From Sulfurimonas sp. HSL-1716 (lineage in GTDB: Bacteria > Campylobacterota > Campylobacteria > Campylobacterales > Sulfurimonadaceae): a DNA stretch of 64,000 nucleotides. The DNA is taken from NCBI RefSeq assembly GCF_039645975.1, contig NZ_CP147918.1:1798001-1862000 (forward strand), written 5' to 3'. Made by a program: the position numbers and the translations under genes. Every line of letters starts with the position of its first letter. Position 1 is the stretch's first letter. Positions 1 through 8,796 of the stretch are shown one piece after another. Under the pieces are notes generated by a model that did no database searches, was not told where the DNA came from, and saw nothing but the letters and a program-made list of their open reading frames with translations.

Positions 1-2227
1 AGTCGCACCCGCATTTCAGGCTTTTTTCTTTACACCCTTTCACGACATTTGCCGTTAAAGTAGAGATAGGCGTACGCTTCAAGTTGCAGCTCTTTTCATA
101 ATATCGTATATCATCCACCGCTTCAAAACCGTTTTTTATAGGCATTTGATCATCCATGAGAACAAGATCATACCTGTTGTCTTTGAACATCGCAACGGCT
201 TCGACTCCGTCTGAAGCGATATCGTATGTCACGCCGTATTTGTCCAAAATGATTTTTATAAGCTCCTGATTTGCTTCATTATCTTCAGCGACTAAGATGT
301 GTCCGCTGAAATTTTTACCGTTTTTCAAACTGCTTTTACGTTTGTTATAAGCCTCTTTGAGACCCAAAGCGTCCAAGGTCCTGTCTCTTAATTTTGTCAG
401 ATACACGGGAAAGCAGAGGTTGGATATGCTGTTTATGAGATCGTAACTGTCGTCCATATACTCCATGATCGCTATTGAAGGCCTGTTCTTTTGAATAACT
501 TTGTATCTGTCGGCGTCATCAAGATCACTGTCCATAAAATAAAGCAGATCATAGTTGCTTTGCTTTATGTCATTGATAAGATTCAGTTTTATATTTATCT
601 GGTCGTAGTATTTTTTAAAGATATCCAGTTTTCTGGTGTCTGTTTTATCATTGACAAAAAAAGCGATGTGCTTATCCTGCAGCATTTTACAATCCAAACT
701 CAATATGTCGCTGTTTACTACTACTACGGGAAGATGCAGAGTAAATCTGCTTCCGTGACCGATCGTCGATTCCACCTCGATATGCCCGCCCATGATCTCT
801 GCAAGCTGTTTACAGATGGAGAGTCCAAGGCCCGTCCCTCCGCTACGCTTTATAACGCTGTTTTGCGCTTGAGTGAAAGCCTCGAATATCTTTTTAATAT
901 CGCGTTTTGCAATACCGACTCCCGAATCTTCTACCGATATTTTTATGGTTCCGTCCTCATATGTTGCATCGACTTCGACTATGCCGTTTATAGGCGTAAA
1001 TTTGATGGCATTGCTTAAAAAGTTCGAGACTATCTGCCCGAGCCTGAGCTGATCTGCCAGTATCTCTGAGGGGATCGTTGGATCGATAAAACTTATTATC
1101 GTTATCTGCTTCTGATTGGCAGAAGCCACGAACAGCTCCATTGTACGGGAAAGAACCTCCTCGAGATTAAATATTTTAGGCTCTATGGTAAACTCGCCGC
1201 TTCGAAGCTTGGAAAAATCAAGTATATCGTTTATGATATTTAAAAGATTTTCCCCGCTGTTATGGATGATGTCGAGATAGTTTTTATGTTTGGTAGACAT
1301 GTTTTCATCTTTTAAAAGCGACACAAATCCCAATATGGCATTTAAAGGCGTTCTGATCTCATGAGACATGTTTGATAAAAAATAGTCTTTTGCTTTATCG
1401 GCTTCTATCGCTTTTTGTCTTGCGTCGATCAGTTTTGTTACTTCATAACCTATGGCCATATACTCTTTTTTCCCGCTAAAAGGATCTTCTATAGGCATAA
1501 TAGTCGTATCGATATAAAAATAGCTGCCGTCCTTGCTTTTATTTTTGATCGTTCCCGTAAAGATCTGATTGGATTGGATCGTCTCCCAAAGCTTTTTGAA
1601 AAAGGCCTTTGACATATCTTCGTGTCTCATTATATTATGAGATCTGCCTATAAGCTCGTTCTCCTCATATCCGCATAATGTCACAAATTTTGAGTTAACA
1701 TGGGTAATAAATCCGTTTTGATCGGTCTTTGATACGAGCGCGCTTTCATTAAGAGCATAGATATACTGCTCCAAAAGCTCCACATTTTTTCCTATCTCTA
1801 TATCTTTTTCATAGATTGTTTCGGAATATATCTCCAGAACTTTTGAAAAGTTTTTATCAAAGACGTAACTGATCTCGCTAAAGAGCTCTTTTGTATTGAT
1901 CTGAGTTTCATATGAGTACTCCACCATCGAAAGTTTGAAATGGCTGCAGATCGTAAAAAGTTCTTTGGAACTTATGTTTCTATCTTTCAAATACCTCAAA
2001 AAATCTGCGATAACGGGGCAGTCTCCTATCTGTACAAGACCTTTGATAACACCCATAAAATAATCAAATACGGGCCCGGCGTAATCTTTTACAAACGTTT
2101 CTCTGTTTATATTATGATACATAAGTATGGATTGTGGAGCACTGTGTTGCATCCATTTGGAAATAATAGAAGATTTGCCGTTTTCTAAAGTCGATATATT
2201 TGATTTTAGATTTAAAAGTTCGCTCAT
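1..2227 (-). CDS. Hybrid sensor histidine kinase/response regulator (3' end outside window)
   Basis: Minus-strand reading frame open from an ATG at 2227 to the window edge, so at least 742 residues with the C-terminus missing. Order seen: an N-terminal helical region of about 150 residues (possibly RsbRD_N-like, a weak guess); a PAS domain (GYEENELIGRSHNIMRHED); a HisKA box NMSHEIRTPLNAILGF; a HATPase domain with NFLSNAIKFTP, DSGVGI and GGTGLGLSICKQLA; a receiver-like segment lacking a clear acceptor; then a genuine receiver with AEDNEANQELI and LVLMDDQMP. No membrane segments are seen, so it is probably cytosolic. The visible receiver ends just before the expected D-Y-x-x-K-P segment. Signal and output are unknown. 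A TATAAT box lies about 31 nt upstream of the start. Confidence 0.9.
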   Translation of the reverse strand, partial: MSELLNLKSNISTLENGKSSIISKWMQHSAPQSILMYHNINRETFVKDYAGPVFDYFMGVIKGLVQIGDCPVIADFLRYLKDRNISSKELFTICSHFKLSMVEYSYETQINTKELFSEISYVFDKNFSKVLEIYSETIYEKDIEIGKNVELLEQYIYALNESALVSKTDQNGFITHVNSKFVTLCGYEENELIGRSHNIMRHEDMSKAFFKKLWETIQSNQIFTGTIKNKSKDGSYFYIDTTIMPIEDPFSGKKEYMAIGYEVTKLIDARQKAIEADKAKDYFLSNMSHEIRTPLNAILGFVSLLKDENMSTKHKNYLDIIHNSGENLLNIINDILDFSKLRSGEFTIEPKIFNLEEVLSRTMELFVASANQKQITIISFIDPTIPSEILADQLRLGQIVSNFLSNAIKFTPINGIVEVDATYEDGTIKISVEDSGVGIAKRDIKKIFEAFTQAQNSVIKRSGGTGLGLSICKQLAEIMGGHIEVESTIGHGSRFTLHLPVVVVNSDILSLDCKMLQDKHIAFFVNDKTDTRKLDIFKKYYDQINIKLNLINDIKQSNYDLLYFMDSDLDDADRYKVIQKNRPSIAIMEYMDDSYDLINSISNLCFPVYLTKLRDRTLDALGLKEAYNKRKSSLKNGKNFSGHILVAEDNEANQELIKIILDKYGVTYDIASDGVEAVAMFKDNRYDLVLMDDQMPIKNGFEAVDDIRYYEKSCNLKRTPISTLTANVVKGCKEKSLKCGCD

Positions 2228-2257
2228 AATGACTACCTACTTGATTCGTAATAGTAT

Positions 2258-2263
2258 ATTATA
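2258..2263 (-). promoter_or_regulatory. -10 element for hybrid kinase gene
   Basis: TATAAT on the minus strand, 31 nt upstream of the kinase ATG. No convincing -35 hexamer is seen, which is common for housekeeping promoters of Campylobacterota. Assigned by sequence only. Confidence 0.45.
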
Positions 2264-2326
2264 CAAAAGTTAGTCGTTATAAAGGTAAAAAAAGAGTTTA
2301 TGAAGAGAGTTTTTGTAAGTAGTTTA

Positions 2327-2349
2327 CGAATCGGGAAAAATCCGATTCG
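2327..2349 (-). terminator. Hairpin downstream of the SQR-like/small-peptide pair
   Basis: Perfect 8-bp stem CGAATCGG/CCGATTCG with a 7-nt loop, just past the stop of the 54-residue ORF. There is no long T tract after it, so it may be a weak terminator or an mRNA 3'-end stabiliser. Confidence 0.45.
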
Positions 2350-2356
2350 CAATAAT

Positions 2357-2521
2357 TTAGTGGCTTTTTCCGACGACCACGATCATTTTAATATTGATCG
2401 CGATAAAACGTAAAAATTGCCAAATAAGACAAGTTCTCATCCATCTTGCGAATGGACCAGGTGTCATTGTAGTAAAGTTGTTTCCGTAAGCTTTGATATT
2501 CTTTTCACCGTATTTTGACAT
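2357..2521 (-). CDS. 54-residue hydrophobic peptide downstream of the SQR-like gene
   Basis: ATG at 2521, stop TAA at 2357-2359; 54 residues beginning MSKYGEKNIKAYGNNF. It is preceded by an AAGGAAAG-type ribosome binding site and lies 26 nt after the stop of the flavoprotein gene, so the two are probably cotranscribed. Residues 30-50 are mostly hydrophobic with a few basic residues, suggesting a membrane-associated or amphipathic helix. It has no family that I recognise. By position it could help anchor or assemble the flavoenzyme at the membrane, but that is inference only. Confidence 0.65.
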   Translation of the reverse strand: MSKYGEKNIKAYGNNFTTMTPGPFARWMRTCLIWQFLRFIAINIKMIVVVGKSH

Positions 2522-2547
2522 ATTCTTTCCTTTTCTTTATTTTATTT

Positions 2548-4017
2548 TTATTCTGGAATCAGAGTCCAGCCCGGATTTAGCTTAGCTTTATAGATGAACA
2601 GGTGGTGTAGGATATGTTTGATCCAGTGGCCGGCAAGACCGATTTCACCAAATGTATAATCCGTATCACGGCCTGTTCCAGGATATTTTTCAAAATCCGG
2701 TACAACAGGATAGATAGTCATAGCCGCTGCAGTACCAGTGAAGATACCTTTACCTGCCGATGCAACACACGCAGCACCCATTTCAGCCATTGAAGCTTCA
2801 TGTAAGTGAGCACTTTCACCTTTTGTCATCAAATCACAAACACTGTGAGCGACTGCTTTACCGATAATACCTGAAGGCATACCTGTACGTGGAGGAGTCG
2901 GATTGATCGGAGTTCCGTTTGGTGAACTCATCGGTTTAGATATACCATGCGGAGGAGCAAATGCGATACCCGCAGCAAACATATTTTTATATGTAGGGTT
3001 TTGGTATGTACGTGGCCAGTCACTAGCTTTCCAGTTCTCATATGCACCAGCAGCGTAGTTTGCATCAACTTTCATAAATCCGTTTGGAGCAAATACTGTC
3101 GCAGTGATATCTTCACCGGCTTTATCATATGCTTTTATGCCGACACCCGCAAACGGAGGGATAAGCATCGCGAAATCGAATTCATGTTCACCCATTGAAC
3201 CGTCTAGAAGTTCATAATGCGCTTTACCTTTTTCAACTTTATTTACGTGAGCACCGATAGTCCATTCAACGTTACGTTCTGCAAATAAAGACTCTGCAAA
3301 GATTCTAGAACTGACCGCGAAGCCCATAGCTTTCATATGAAGTCCGCCGACACCGAAGTCGCCAAGGAACGATTCGTTAGATATCCATTGTAGATCCGCC
3401 ATATCACGGACACCTGCTTTTCTTAGTTCATGCTCGATATTGAAGATATACTCAAACGCCGCACCTTGACAAGTACACATACCGTGACCTGTACCGATAA
3501 GGAATTTTTGACGCTCCCCTTTTTTCATCTTCTCGATTGTTTTTTGGAACTCTTCATTTGCATGAACAGCATGATCTGCCGTACAAACTGAAACTGTAAA
3601 CTCACCTAAACCGTTTGCATCACCAAGACCTGGAGTAGCAGCAAAGTTTAGTTTCGGACCAGTTGCATTGATCAGATAATCATATTGAACCTCTTCAGTT
3701 TCACCGACTTTACCTTGTCCTGTAAACTCTACAGTAACAAAAGGTTTGTCTGAACCCTCTTTACCTTCAGGATTAATAGAAACTGCTTTTGCTTGTTTAT
3801 AATTTATACCTGCTTTTTGGTACACAGGTGCCAAATCAAACGTAACATCCTCTTTACTCATCTCTCCAACACCAACCCAGATGTTTGAAGGAATCCAGTT
3901 CCACTTCGCGTTAGGTGTAACTACTACAACCTCATGCTCAGAACCTAACCATTTTGCTGCAAATGTAGCGGCTGTATGACCTGCAACCCCTCCGCCAAGA
4001 ACAACTAATCTTGCCAT
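2548..4017 (-). CDS. Sulfide:quinone oxidoreductase-like FAD flavoprotein
   Basis: Likely a peripheral membrane enzyme passing electrons from sulfide to quinone. The start was set at ATG 4017 (MARLVVLGGGVAGH), not the longer frame at 4035, because AGGAG sits directly upstream. The N-terminal GGGVAGH is the FAD dinucleotide-binding motif, with a second ATGPKLNF segment near residue 120. Cysteines near residues 145, 181, 183 and 417 match the general pattern of SQR redox cysteines, including the CxC in GHGMCTCQGA. Length is 489 residues, at the long end for SQR. The C-terminus (GHWIKHILHHLFIYK) is amphipathic, as expected for membrane contact. I cannot assign the SQR type; flavocytochrome c sulfide dehydrogenase-like or NADH dehydrogenase-like relatives are alternatives. 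Confidence 0.8.
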   Translation of the reverse strand: MARLVVLGGGVAGHTAATFAAKWLGSEHEVVVVTPNAKWNWIPSNIWVGVGEMSKEDVTFDLAPVYQKAGINYKQAKAVSINPEGKEGSDKPFVTVEFTGQGKVGETEEVQYDYLINATGPKLNFAATPGLGDANGLGEFTVSVCTADHAVHANEEFQKTIEKMKKGERQKFLIGTGHGMCTCQGAAFEYIFNIEHELRKAGVRDMADLQWISNESFLGDFGVGGLHMKAMGFAVSSRIFAESLFAERNVEWTIGAHVNKVEKGKAHYELLDGSMGEHEFDFAMLIPPFAGVGIKAYDKAGEDITATVFAPNGFMKVDANYAAGAYENWKASDWPRTYQNPTYKNMFAAGIAFAPPHGISKPMSSPNGTPINPTPPRTGMPSGIIGKAVAHSVCDLMTKGESAHLHEASMAEMGAACVASAGKGIFTGTAAAMTIYPVVPDFEKYPGTGRDTDYTFGEIGLAGHWIKHILHHLFIYKAKLNPGWTLIPE

Positions 4018-4171
4018 GCCTACTCCTCGTATCAAATAATATAACTAAAAATCACAACACTACTCAAGAAGAATATTTTATGATAGTATTATAATGTCTC
4101 CTTATTGTAGTGCTAGTTTTCAAAAATAAAGCTTAATTTTTTAAAAAATTATCCTATTTGTTGGTTATGTT

Positions 4172-6733
4172 TCATTTTTTATCCAAAATTTTAGAAACTA
4201 TCTCATATGTATTATCCGAAAGATTGTCCGTTGCAAGAATGCGCTCCAATTGAACCTTCATCACGTTTTTGTGACAACTGTCCAGTTTCCCGTATATCTT
4301 GAACGCACCTGCAAGCCCTGAAGCTATCTGTGCGTTTATCCTGTCTATCGCTATTACTTTGTCGGCGATAAACTCATAGCCGCTTCCGTCATCTGCATGA
4401 AAGTAACGGTAGTTTCTTGTAAAAGTGTAGATCAATGAGCGGACAAGGTTTGGCACTTTTTCATCATATACTTCGTCTCTTTGCGATTCGACGACTCTTG
4501 ATAACACATCCTCTCGTTTTGCAGAAGAGATGACTGTAAAATATTTATTCATTACCAGCATATCGTTTTTATATTTGTCGTAGAAATCTTTTAGTGCCGA
4601 TTCCGCAGTTTTGCTAAAATAGTTTTCCAGCAGCGAAAGAGCGGTCACTTTATCGTTCATGGTCTTAGAATCATAGTATTGCTTAGTGCATATCTCTTGA
4701 ATATCTTCGCTTTTGAGCGAACAAAGAAACTGCAGAGCTCTGTTTTTTAGAGCTCTTGCAGCCATCGCATCGGAAGAGACGGATTCATTCTCACCGTCGT
4801 GGTTCAATTTATAAAGGGTGAAAAACTCTTTTTTATATATAGACGCGATATGTCGGATCAGTGATTCTCTTGCATCGCATAATTTTACAAAATCTATTGT
4901 TTCTCTTGTCTGCATCAGGTTCGATATGCTCGGAAGCTCCAAAAGCTGCGCTTTATACATCAGGTCCGTATCGGCATCAAGAAGTTCTCTATACGACTGC
5001 ACATAGAGTTCATCGATCGTACCTGTATCTATGAGCTTGTTTAAAGTGCGCAGTGCAAACTCCTGAGCCGCTTCATATCTATTGAAACTGTCATTGTCGT
5101 ATTTCATCAAAAACGGATAATCCTGATCTTCATAGACCGTTTTTATCGGTGCGCAGAATCCTCTGTTTAAAGAGAGTTTCGGCTTGCAAGGAAGAAATTC
5201 GAACGTAAAGAGTTCCGTTTCCTCTTTGATGGTCAATGTCTCCTCTTTTATAAACTCCCCGTTCTCGCAGAACAAAGCTATTTTAAAAGGGTACATGAAA
5301 GGCAGCTGATCTTTGCCTTCCACCGTCGCCGGTACGATCTGCTTGCACGTAAGCTTTAATGTACCCTCGGCATAACTTTCGCTGACTTGCAGAGTCGGCG
5401 TGCCGGATTGGTGATACCATCTCTTAAACTGGCTCAAATCTCCCTCGTAGTTTTGCTCCATCGCCCAGAAAAAATCATCGACCCTGACGGCTTGTCCGTC
5501 AAAAGTATCAAAATAAAGATTCATGGATTTTTTATAATTCTCTTCACCTAAAAGCGTATGGTACATTCCTATGATCTCAGCGCCCTTTTCATAAACAGTC
5601 GACGTATAAAAATTATTCATCGAGATATACGAGTCAGGCTGTACAGGATGTGCCGTCGGTCCCGCATCCTCTACGAACTGACGCTCGCGCAGAGATTTTA
5701 CGTTGTCTATACGTACAACCTCTTTAGAGTTCATATCCGCACTAAAAGTCTGATCGCGATAAACGGTGAGCCCCTCTTTAAGCGTCAGCTGAAACCAGTC
5801 TCTGCATGTAATACGGTTTCCCGTCCAGTTATGAAAATATTCATGGGCTATCACACTCTCGATTCCCATATAATTCTGGTCCGTCGCGCTCTCTTTATCC
5901 GCAAGCACGTAATGGGAATTAAAGATATTGAGCCCTTTGTTCTCCATAGCTCCCATATTAAAACTATCGACTGCGACTATGTTGTAGATATCCAGGTCGT
6001 ATTCGCGGCCATATTTTTCTTCATCCCATTTCATCGCTTTTTTTAAAGACTCCATGGCATGAAAACATTTTGATTCATTTCCAAGATCGCAATAGATATT
6101 CAGCTCGATCTCTCTGCCGGTCATCGTTTTGAAGCTGTCACTTACAAAACCGAGATTTCCTGCTACCAGAGCAAAAAGATACGAAGGCTTTGCAAAAGGG
6201 TCTTCCCAGACACAAAAATGGCGATGGGCGTCTATCTCGCCGCTTTCCTTTTTATTTCCGTTGCTCAAAAGCATCGGGTATCTTTTATCGGCGATCACTT
6301 TTACGGTATATTTTGCCATCACGTCCGGTCTGTCCAAAAAGTAGGTGATACGTCTAAAACCCTCCGGTTCATTTTGCGTACAGAACATTCCGTTTGATTT
6401 ATACAGACCTTCGAGTTCCGTATTTTTATGCGGGTATATCTTCGTTACTATCTCAAGATCGAAATTTCCGTATACATTGTAAAGGGTCAGGCTCTCTTCA
6501 TCTACCTTATACATATCCCTGCTGAGTATTTTTCCGTCTACTTTAAAAGAGAGCAGTTCCAGATCGACTCCGTTAAATCTGACGTCATAAATATCGTTGC
6601 AGCATTGAACTACGTTCATCCTATTTTTGACGATCGTATACTCTTCAAAAATGTCAAATTCCAAATAACATTTCTCAATAGTAAAATCCGGAGCCCTGTA
6701 GTCTTTTAAAAAGATCATCTTATGTTTACTCAA
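4172..6733 (-). CDS. pepN: Aminopeptidase N (M1 zinc metallopeptidase)
   Basis: Cytosolic zinc aminopeptidase of 853 residues, close to the 870 of E. coli PepN. GAMEN substrate-binding motif at 261-265; zinc motif HEYFH at 297-301 with the third ligand Glu near 320 (LKEGLTVYRD). The C-terminal half is the helical M1 domain. The start is TTG at 6733. Its ribosome binding site GAGGAG is formed by the last codons of the upstream DUF2062 gene (stop TGA at 6737), so the two genes are translationally coupled with a 3-nt gap. The role is general peptide turnover. Confidence 0.95.
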   Translation of the reverse strand: MSKHKMIFLKDYRAPDFTIEKCYLEFDIFEEYTIVKNRMNVVQCCNDIYDVRFNGVDLELLSFKVDGKILSRDMYKVDEESLTLYNVYGNFDLEIVTKIYPHKNTELEGLYKSNGMFCTQNEPEGFRRITYFLDRPDVMAKYTVKVIADKRYPMLLSNGNKKESGEIDAHRHFCVWEDPFAKPSYLFALVAGNLGFVSDSFKTMTGREIELNIYCDLGNESKCFHAMESLKKAMKWDEEKYGREYDLDIYNIVAVDSFNMGAMENKGLNIFNSHYVLADKESATDQNYMGIESVIAHEYFHNWTGNRITCRDWFQLTLKEGLTVYRDQTFSADMNSKEVVRIDNVKSLRERQFVEDAGPTAHPVQPDSYISMNNFYTSTVYEKGAEIIGMYHTLLGEENYKKSMNLYFDTFDGQAVRVDDFFWAMEQNYEGDLSQFKRWYHQSGTPTLQVSESYAEGTLKLTCKQIVPATVEGKDQLPFMYPFKIALFCENGEFIKEETLTIKEETELFTFEFLPCKPKLSLNRGFCAPIKTVYEDQDYPFLMKYDNDSFNRYEAAQEFALRTLNKLIDTGTIDELYVQSYRELLDADTDLMYKAQLLELPSISNLMQTRETIDFVKLCDARESLIRHIASIYKKEFFTLYKLNHDGENESVSSDAMAARALKNRALQFLCSLKSEDIQEICTKQYYDSKTMNDKVTALSLLENYFSKTAESALKDFYDKYKNDMLVMNKYFTVISSAKREDVLSRVVESQRDEVYDEKVPNLVRSLIYTFTRNYRYFHADDGSGYEFIADKVIAIDRINAQIASGLAGAFKIYGKLDSCHKNVMKVQLERILATDNLSDNTYEIVSKILDKK

Positions 6734-6736
6734 TTT

Positions 6737-7228
6737 TCACTCCTCGTCGTCTTTTAGTGAATTTCTCTCTTTATGAACTGAGCGCTTCCATAAAAAGTTT
6801 ATCAAAAAATACATAGCGCTAGAAACAGTGACCGAATAAAAAAGCGTACCTACATACAGCGGCACAAATATATTTTTCAGATTGTCGCTGAACCACTGCA
6901 TCGTTATCTCAACAGGTGCAACCTGCGTTCCTAAAAAAAAGCTTCCCGTGAGGTACTCCATATAATACATGGCCGGCATCGTAAAAGGATTACTCAGCCA
7001 GACCATGGAGATCGCTATTGGGACATTGAACTTAGCAAAAGGCATCATGGCAACGACAGCGAGCATCTGCATAGGCATGGGAATAAATCCTATAAAAAGC
7101 CCTATAAAAACACCTTTTGATATGTTTTTTCTGTTTGTCGAGAGATAAGCTCTTGGAATATTGTATTTTTCTATAAACTGGTCAAGCTTCCCGCCGGAAC
7201 TCTTTTTTTTAAAAAATTTTCTAACCAT
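6737..7228 (-). CDS. DUF2062 family membrane protein
   Basis: Protein of 163 residues with a basic N-terminus (MVRKFFKKKSSGGK), then hydrophobic segments at about 38-65 (GVFIGLFIGFIPMPMQMLAV), 70-95 and 125-150. The pattern with IPMPMQ and SNPFTMPAMYY is typical of DUF2062. Function is unknown; relatives often sit near envelope or glycosyltransferase genes. Here it is coupled to pepN, which uses the end of this gene as its ribosome binding site. It is divergent from the DEAD-box helicase at 7309. Confidence 0.8.
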   Translation of the reverse strand: MVRKFFKKKSSGGKLDQFIEKYNIPRAYLSTNRKNISKGVFIGLFIGFIPMPMQMLAVVAMMPFAKFNVPIAISMVWLSNPFTMPAMYYMEYLTGSFFLGTQVAPVEITMQWFSDNLKNIFVPLYVGTLFYSVTVSSAMYFLINFLWKRSVHKERNSLKDDEE

Positions 7229-7269
7229 AAAATATGCCTGTTACTTCTAATATCGGTGTAATTATATCA

Positions 7270-7300
7270 ATTAAAATGCTAAAATTATGCTACCGAAAGG
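7270..7300 (+). promoter_or_regulatory. Probable promoter and ribosome binding site of DEAD-box helicase
   Basis: The short AT-rich gap between divergent genes contains TAAAAT/TAAAATTAT -10-like boxes at 7272-7288, followed by GAAAGGA at 7295-7301, seven nt before ATG 7309. This RBS decides the start over the longer frame beginning at 7234. Confidence 0.4.
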
Positions 7301-7308
7301 ATTTACAG

Positions 7309-8583
7309 ATGTCATTTGAAAAAATTGGTCTCATCAAACCTATACTAGACGCGATAGGCGAGTTGGGTTATGAAAAACCGACACCCATACAAGACAGAAC
7401 AATAGGGCTTGTCCTTGCTAAAAAAGATATCTTTGCAACCGCTCAGACGGGTACGGGAAAAACTGCTGCATTTTTACTTCCTATTATTCAAAGACTAAGA
7501 GACAACAGACCTCTTTCTCCAAAGGCAGTCAGAGTGGTAGTGATGACCCCCACGCGCGAACTGGCGATCCAGATAGAAGCAGAAGGTAAAAAATATGCCA
7601 AATATATGGGCAGCTCGTTCTCGCTTCTTGTCGGAGGAAAAAGTCTTGAGTCCCAAGAAAAACGGCTTAAAAACGGCATCGACATACTCATCGCCACTCC
7701 GGGAAGACTTCGCGAGCACATATTAAATAAAAGCATAGATTTGAAGCACTTGGAGATCTTTGTGGTCGATGAAGCGGACAGAATGCTTGACATGGGTTTT
7801 GTGACAGATATCAGACTTATCCATGCCGAGCTTCCCAAAAAGCATCAGACGCTTCTGTTCTCCGCGACATATGACGACAAAGTAAGAAAACTTTCGCGCC
7901 TTCTGTTGAAAAAGCCTGAGTTCATAGAAACAGCAAAACAGAACAAGACCGTCGATACTGTCAAGCAGATCATCTATCTCGTAGATGCAGACAGAAAAGC
8001 CGAACTGCTCTCGTTTTTGATCGGTTCAAAAAATTACCAGCAGGTACTTGTCTTTACCCGTACGAAAAAGAGTGCGGATATTCTGGCTCAGGAGCTGAAG
8101 CTCGACGGTTTGAAAACCGAAGTGGTTCATGGAGACAAGACGCTTGCGCAGAGAAACAAAACACTTTCTAAATTCAAGAAAAAAGAGATAAGAGTTTTGG
8201 TCGCAACCGATATCGCTTCGCGCGGAATCGATATCGAGCAGCTCCCGCAAGTAATCAACTACGAGCTCCCCTCTGTCGCAGAAGATTATATACACCGTAT
8301 CGGCAGAACCGGGCGTGCTGGAAACGACGGCGAAGCCATCACCCTGCTTGATATCAATGAGAAAGAGCAGATGAAAACCATAGAAAGACTCATACATGTC
8401 AAAATACCGAGGGTAGAGCTAGAAGGATTTGAGGTCGATATCACCAAAAAAGCCGCGAGTGACGATATAAAACCGAACCGTCCGAAAAAGAGCGTTAAAA
8501 ACACCGAAAAACCAAAAACACCTCAAAAAAGAAAACCTGCAGCGCAAAAGAAAAGAAAAATAACAAAAAGGTCCCCAAGATAA
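7309..8583 (+). CDS. DEAD-box ATP-dependent RNA helicase (RhlE-like)
   Basis: RNA helicase of 424 residues from ATG 7309 (MSFEKIGLIKPILDAI). Motifs in order: Q motif (YEKPTPIQ), Walker A AQTGTGKT near 45-52, PTRELAIQ, TPGRL, DEAD (VVDEADRMLDMGF), SAT, then the second domain with ATDIASRGID and HRIGRTGRAG. The last 50 residues are a Lys/Arg/Pro-rich tail, as in RhlE-type helicases, probably for non-specific RNA contact. Likely role is ribosome assembly or mRNA turnover. The stop overlaps the start of the S4-domain gene by one base (TAATG), so the pair is coupled. Confidence 0.93.
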   Translation: MSFEKIGLIKPILDAIGELGYEKPTPIQDRTIGLVLAKKDIFATAQTGTGKTAAFLLPIIQRLRDNRPLSPKAVRVVVMTPTRELAIQIEAEGKKYAKYMGSSFSLLVGGKSLESQEKRLKNGIDILIATPGRLREHILNKSIDLKHLEIFVVDEADRMLDMGFVTDIRLIHAELPKKHQTLLFSATYDDKVRKLSRLLLKKPEFIETAKQNKTVDTVKQIIYLVDADRKAELLSFLIGSKNYQQVLVFTRTKKSADILAQELKLDGLKTEVVHGDKTLAQRNKTLSKFKKKEIRVLVATDIASRGIDIEQLPQVINYELPSVAEDYIHRIGRTGRAGNDGEAITLLDINEKEQMKTIERLIHVKIPRVELEGFEVDITKKAASDDIKPNRPKKSVKNTEKPKTPQKRKPAAQKKRKITKRSPR

Positions 8584-8786
8584 TGGAATTCAGATTAACC
8601 GATGATTATATAGAACTCTATAAACTTATAAAGGTATTAGACCTCGTAGACAGCGGAGCAGATGCGAAGATCCTCATTGCCGAGGGCCATGTAAAAAGAA
8701 ACGGCGAGACAGAACTGAGGAAAAGAGCAAAAATAGTCTCAGGCGACATCATAAAGATCGCCGAAGTAACGATCAAAGTCGTCTGA
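8583..8786 (+). CDS. Small S4-domain RNA-binding protein (YbcJ-like)
   Basis: 67 residues forming little more than one S4 domain: IELYKLIKVLDLVDSGADAK, then EGHVKRNGETELRKRAKI and SGDIIKI. It is similar in size and pattern to the YbcJ/RqcP-like single S4-domain group, which binds RNA or ribosomes. Start ATG overlaps the helicase stop by one nt. Pairing with an RNA helicase supports an RNA-related role, but the target cannot be read from the sequence. Confidence 0.8.
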   Translation: MEFRLTDDYIELYKLIKVLDLVDSGADAKILIAEGHVKRNGETELRKRAKIVSGDIIKIAEVTIKVV

Positions 8787-8796
8787 TACCGGGGCT

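Noticed and set aside
1-2227. Plus-strand frames at 491-1018, 1415-1612 and 1940-2188
   Set aside because: They are shadows of the hybrid kinase on the minus strand, whose domains read continuously through the same region.
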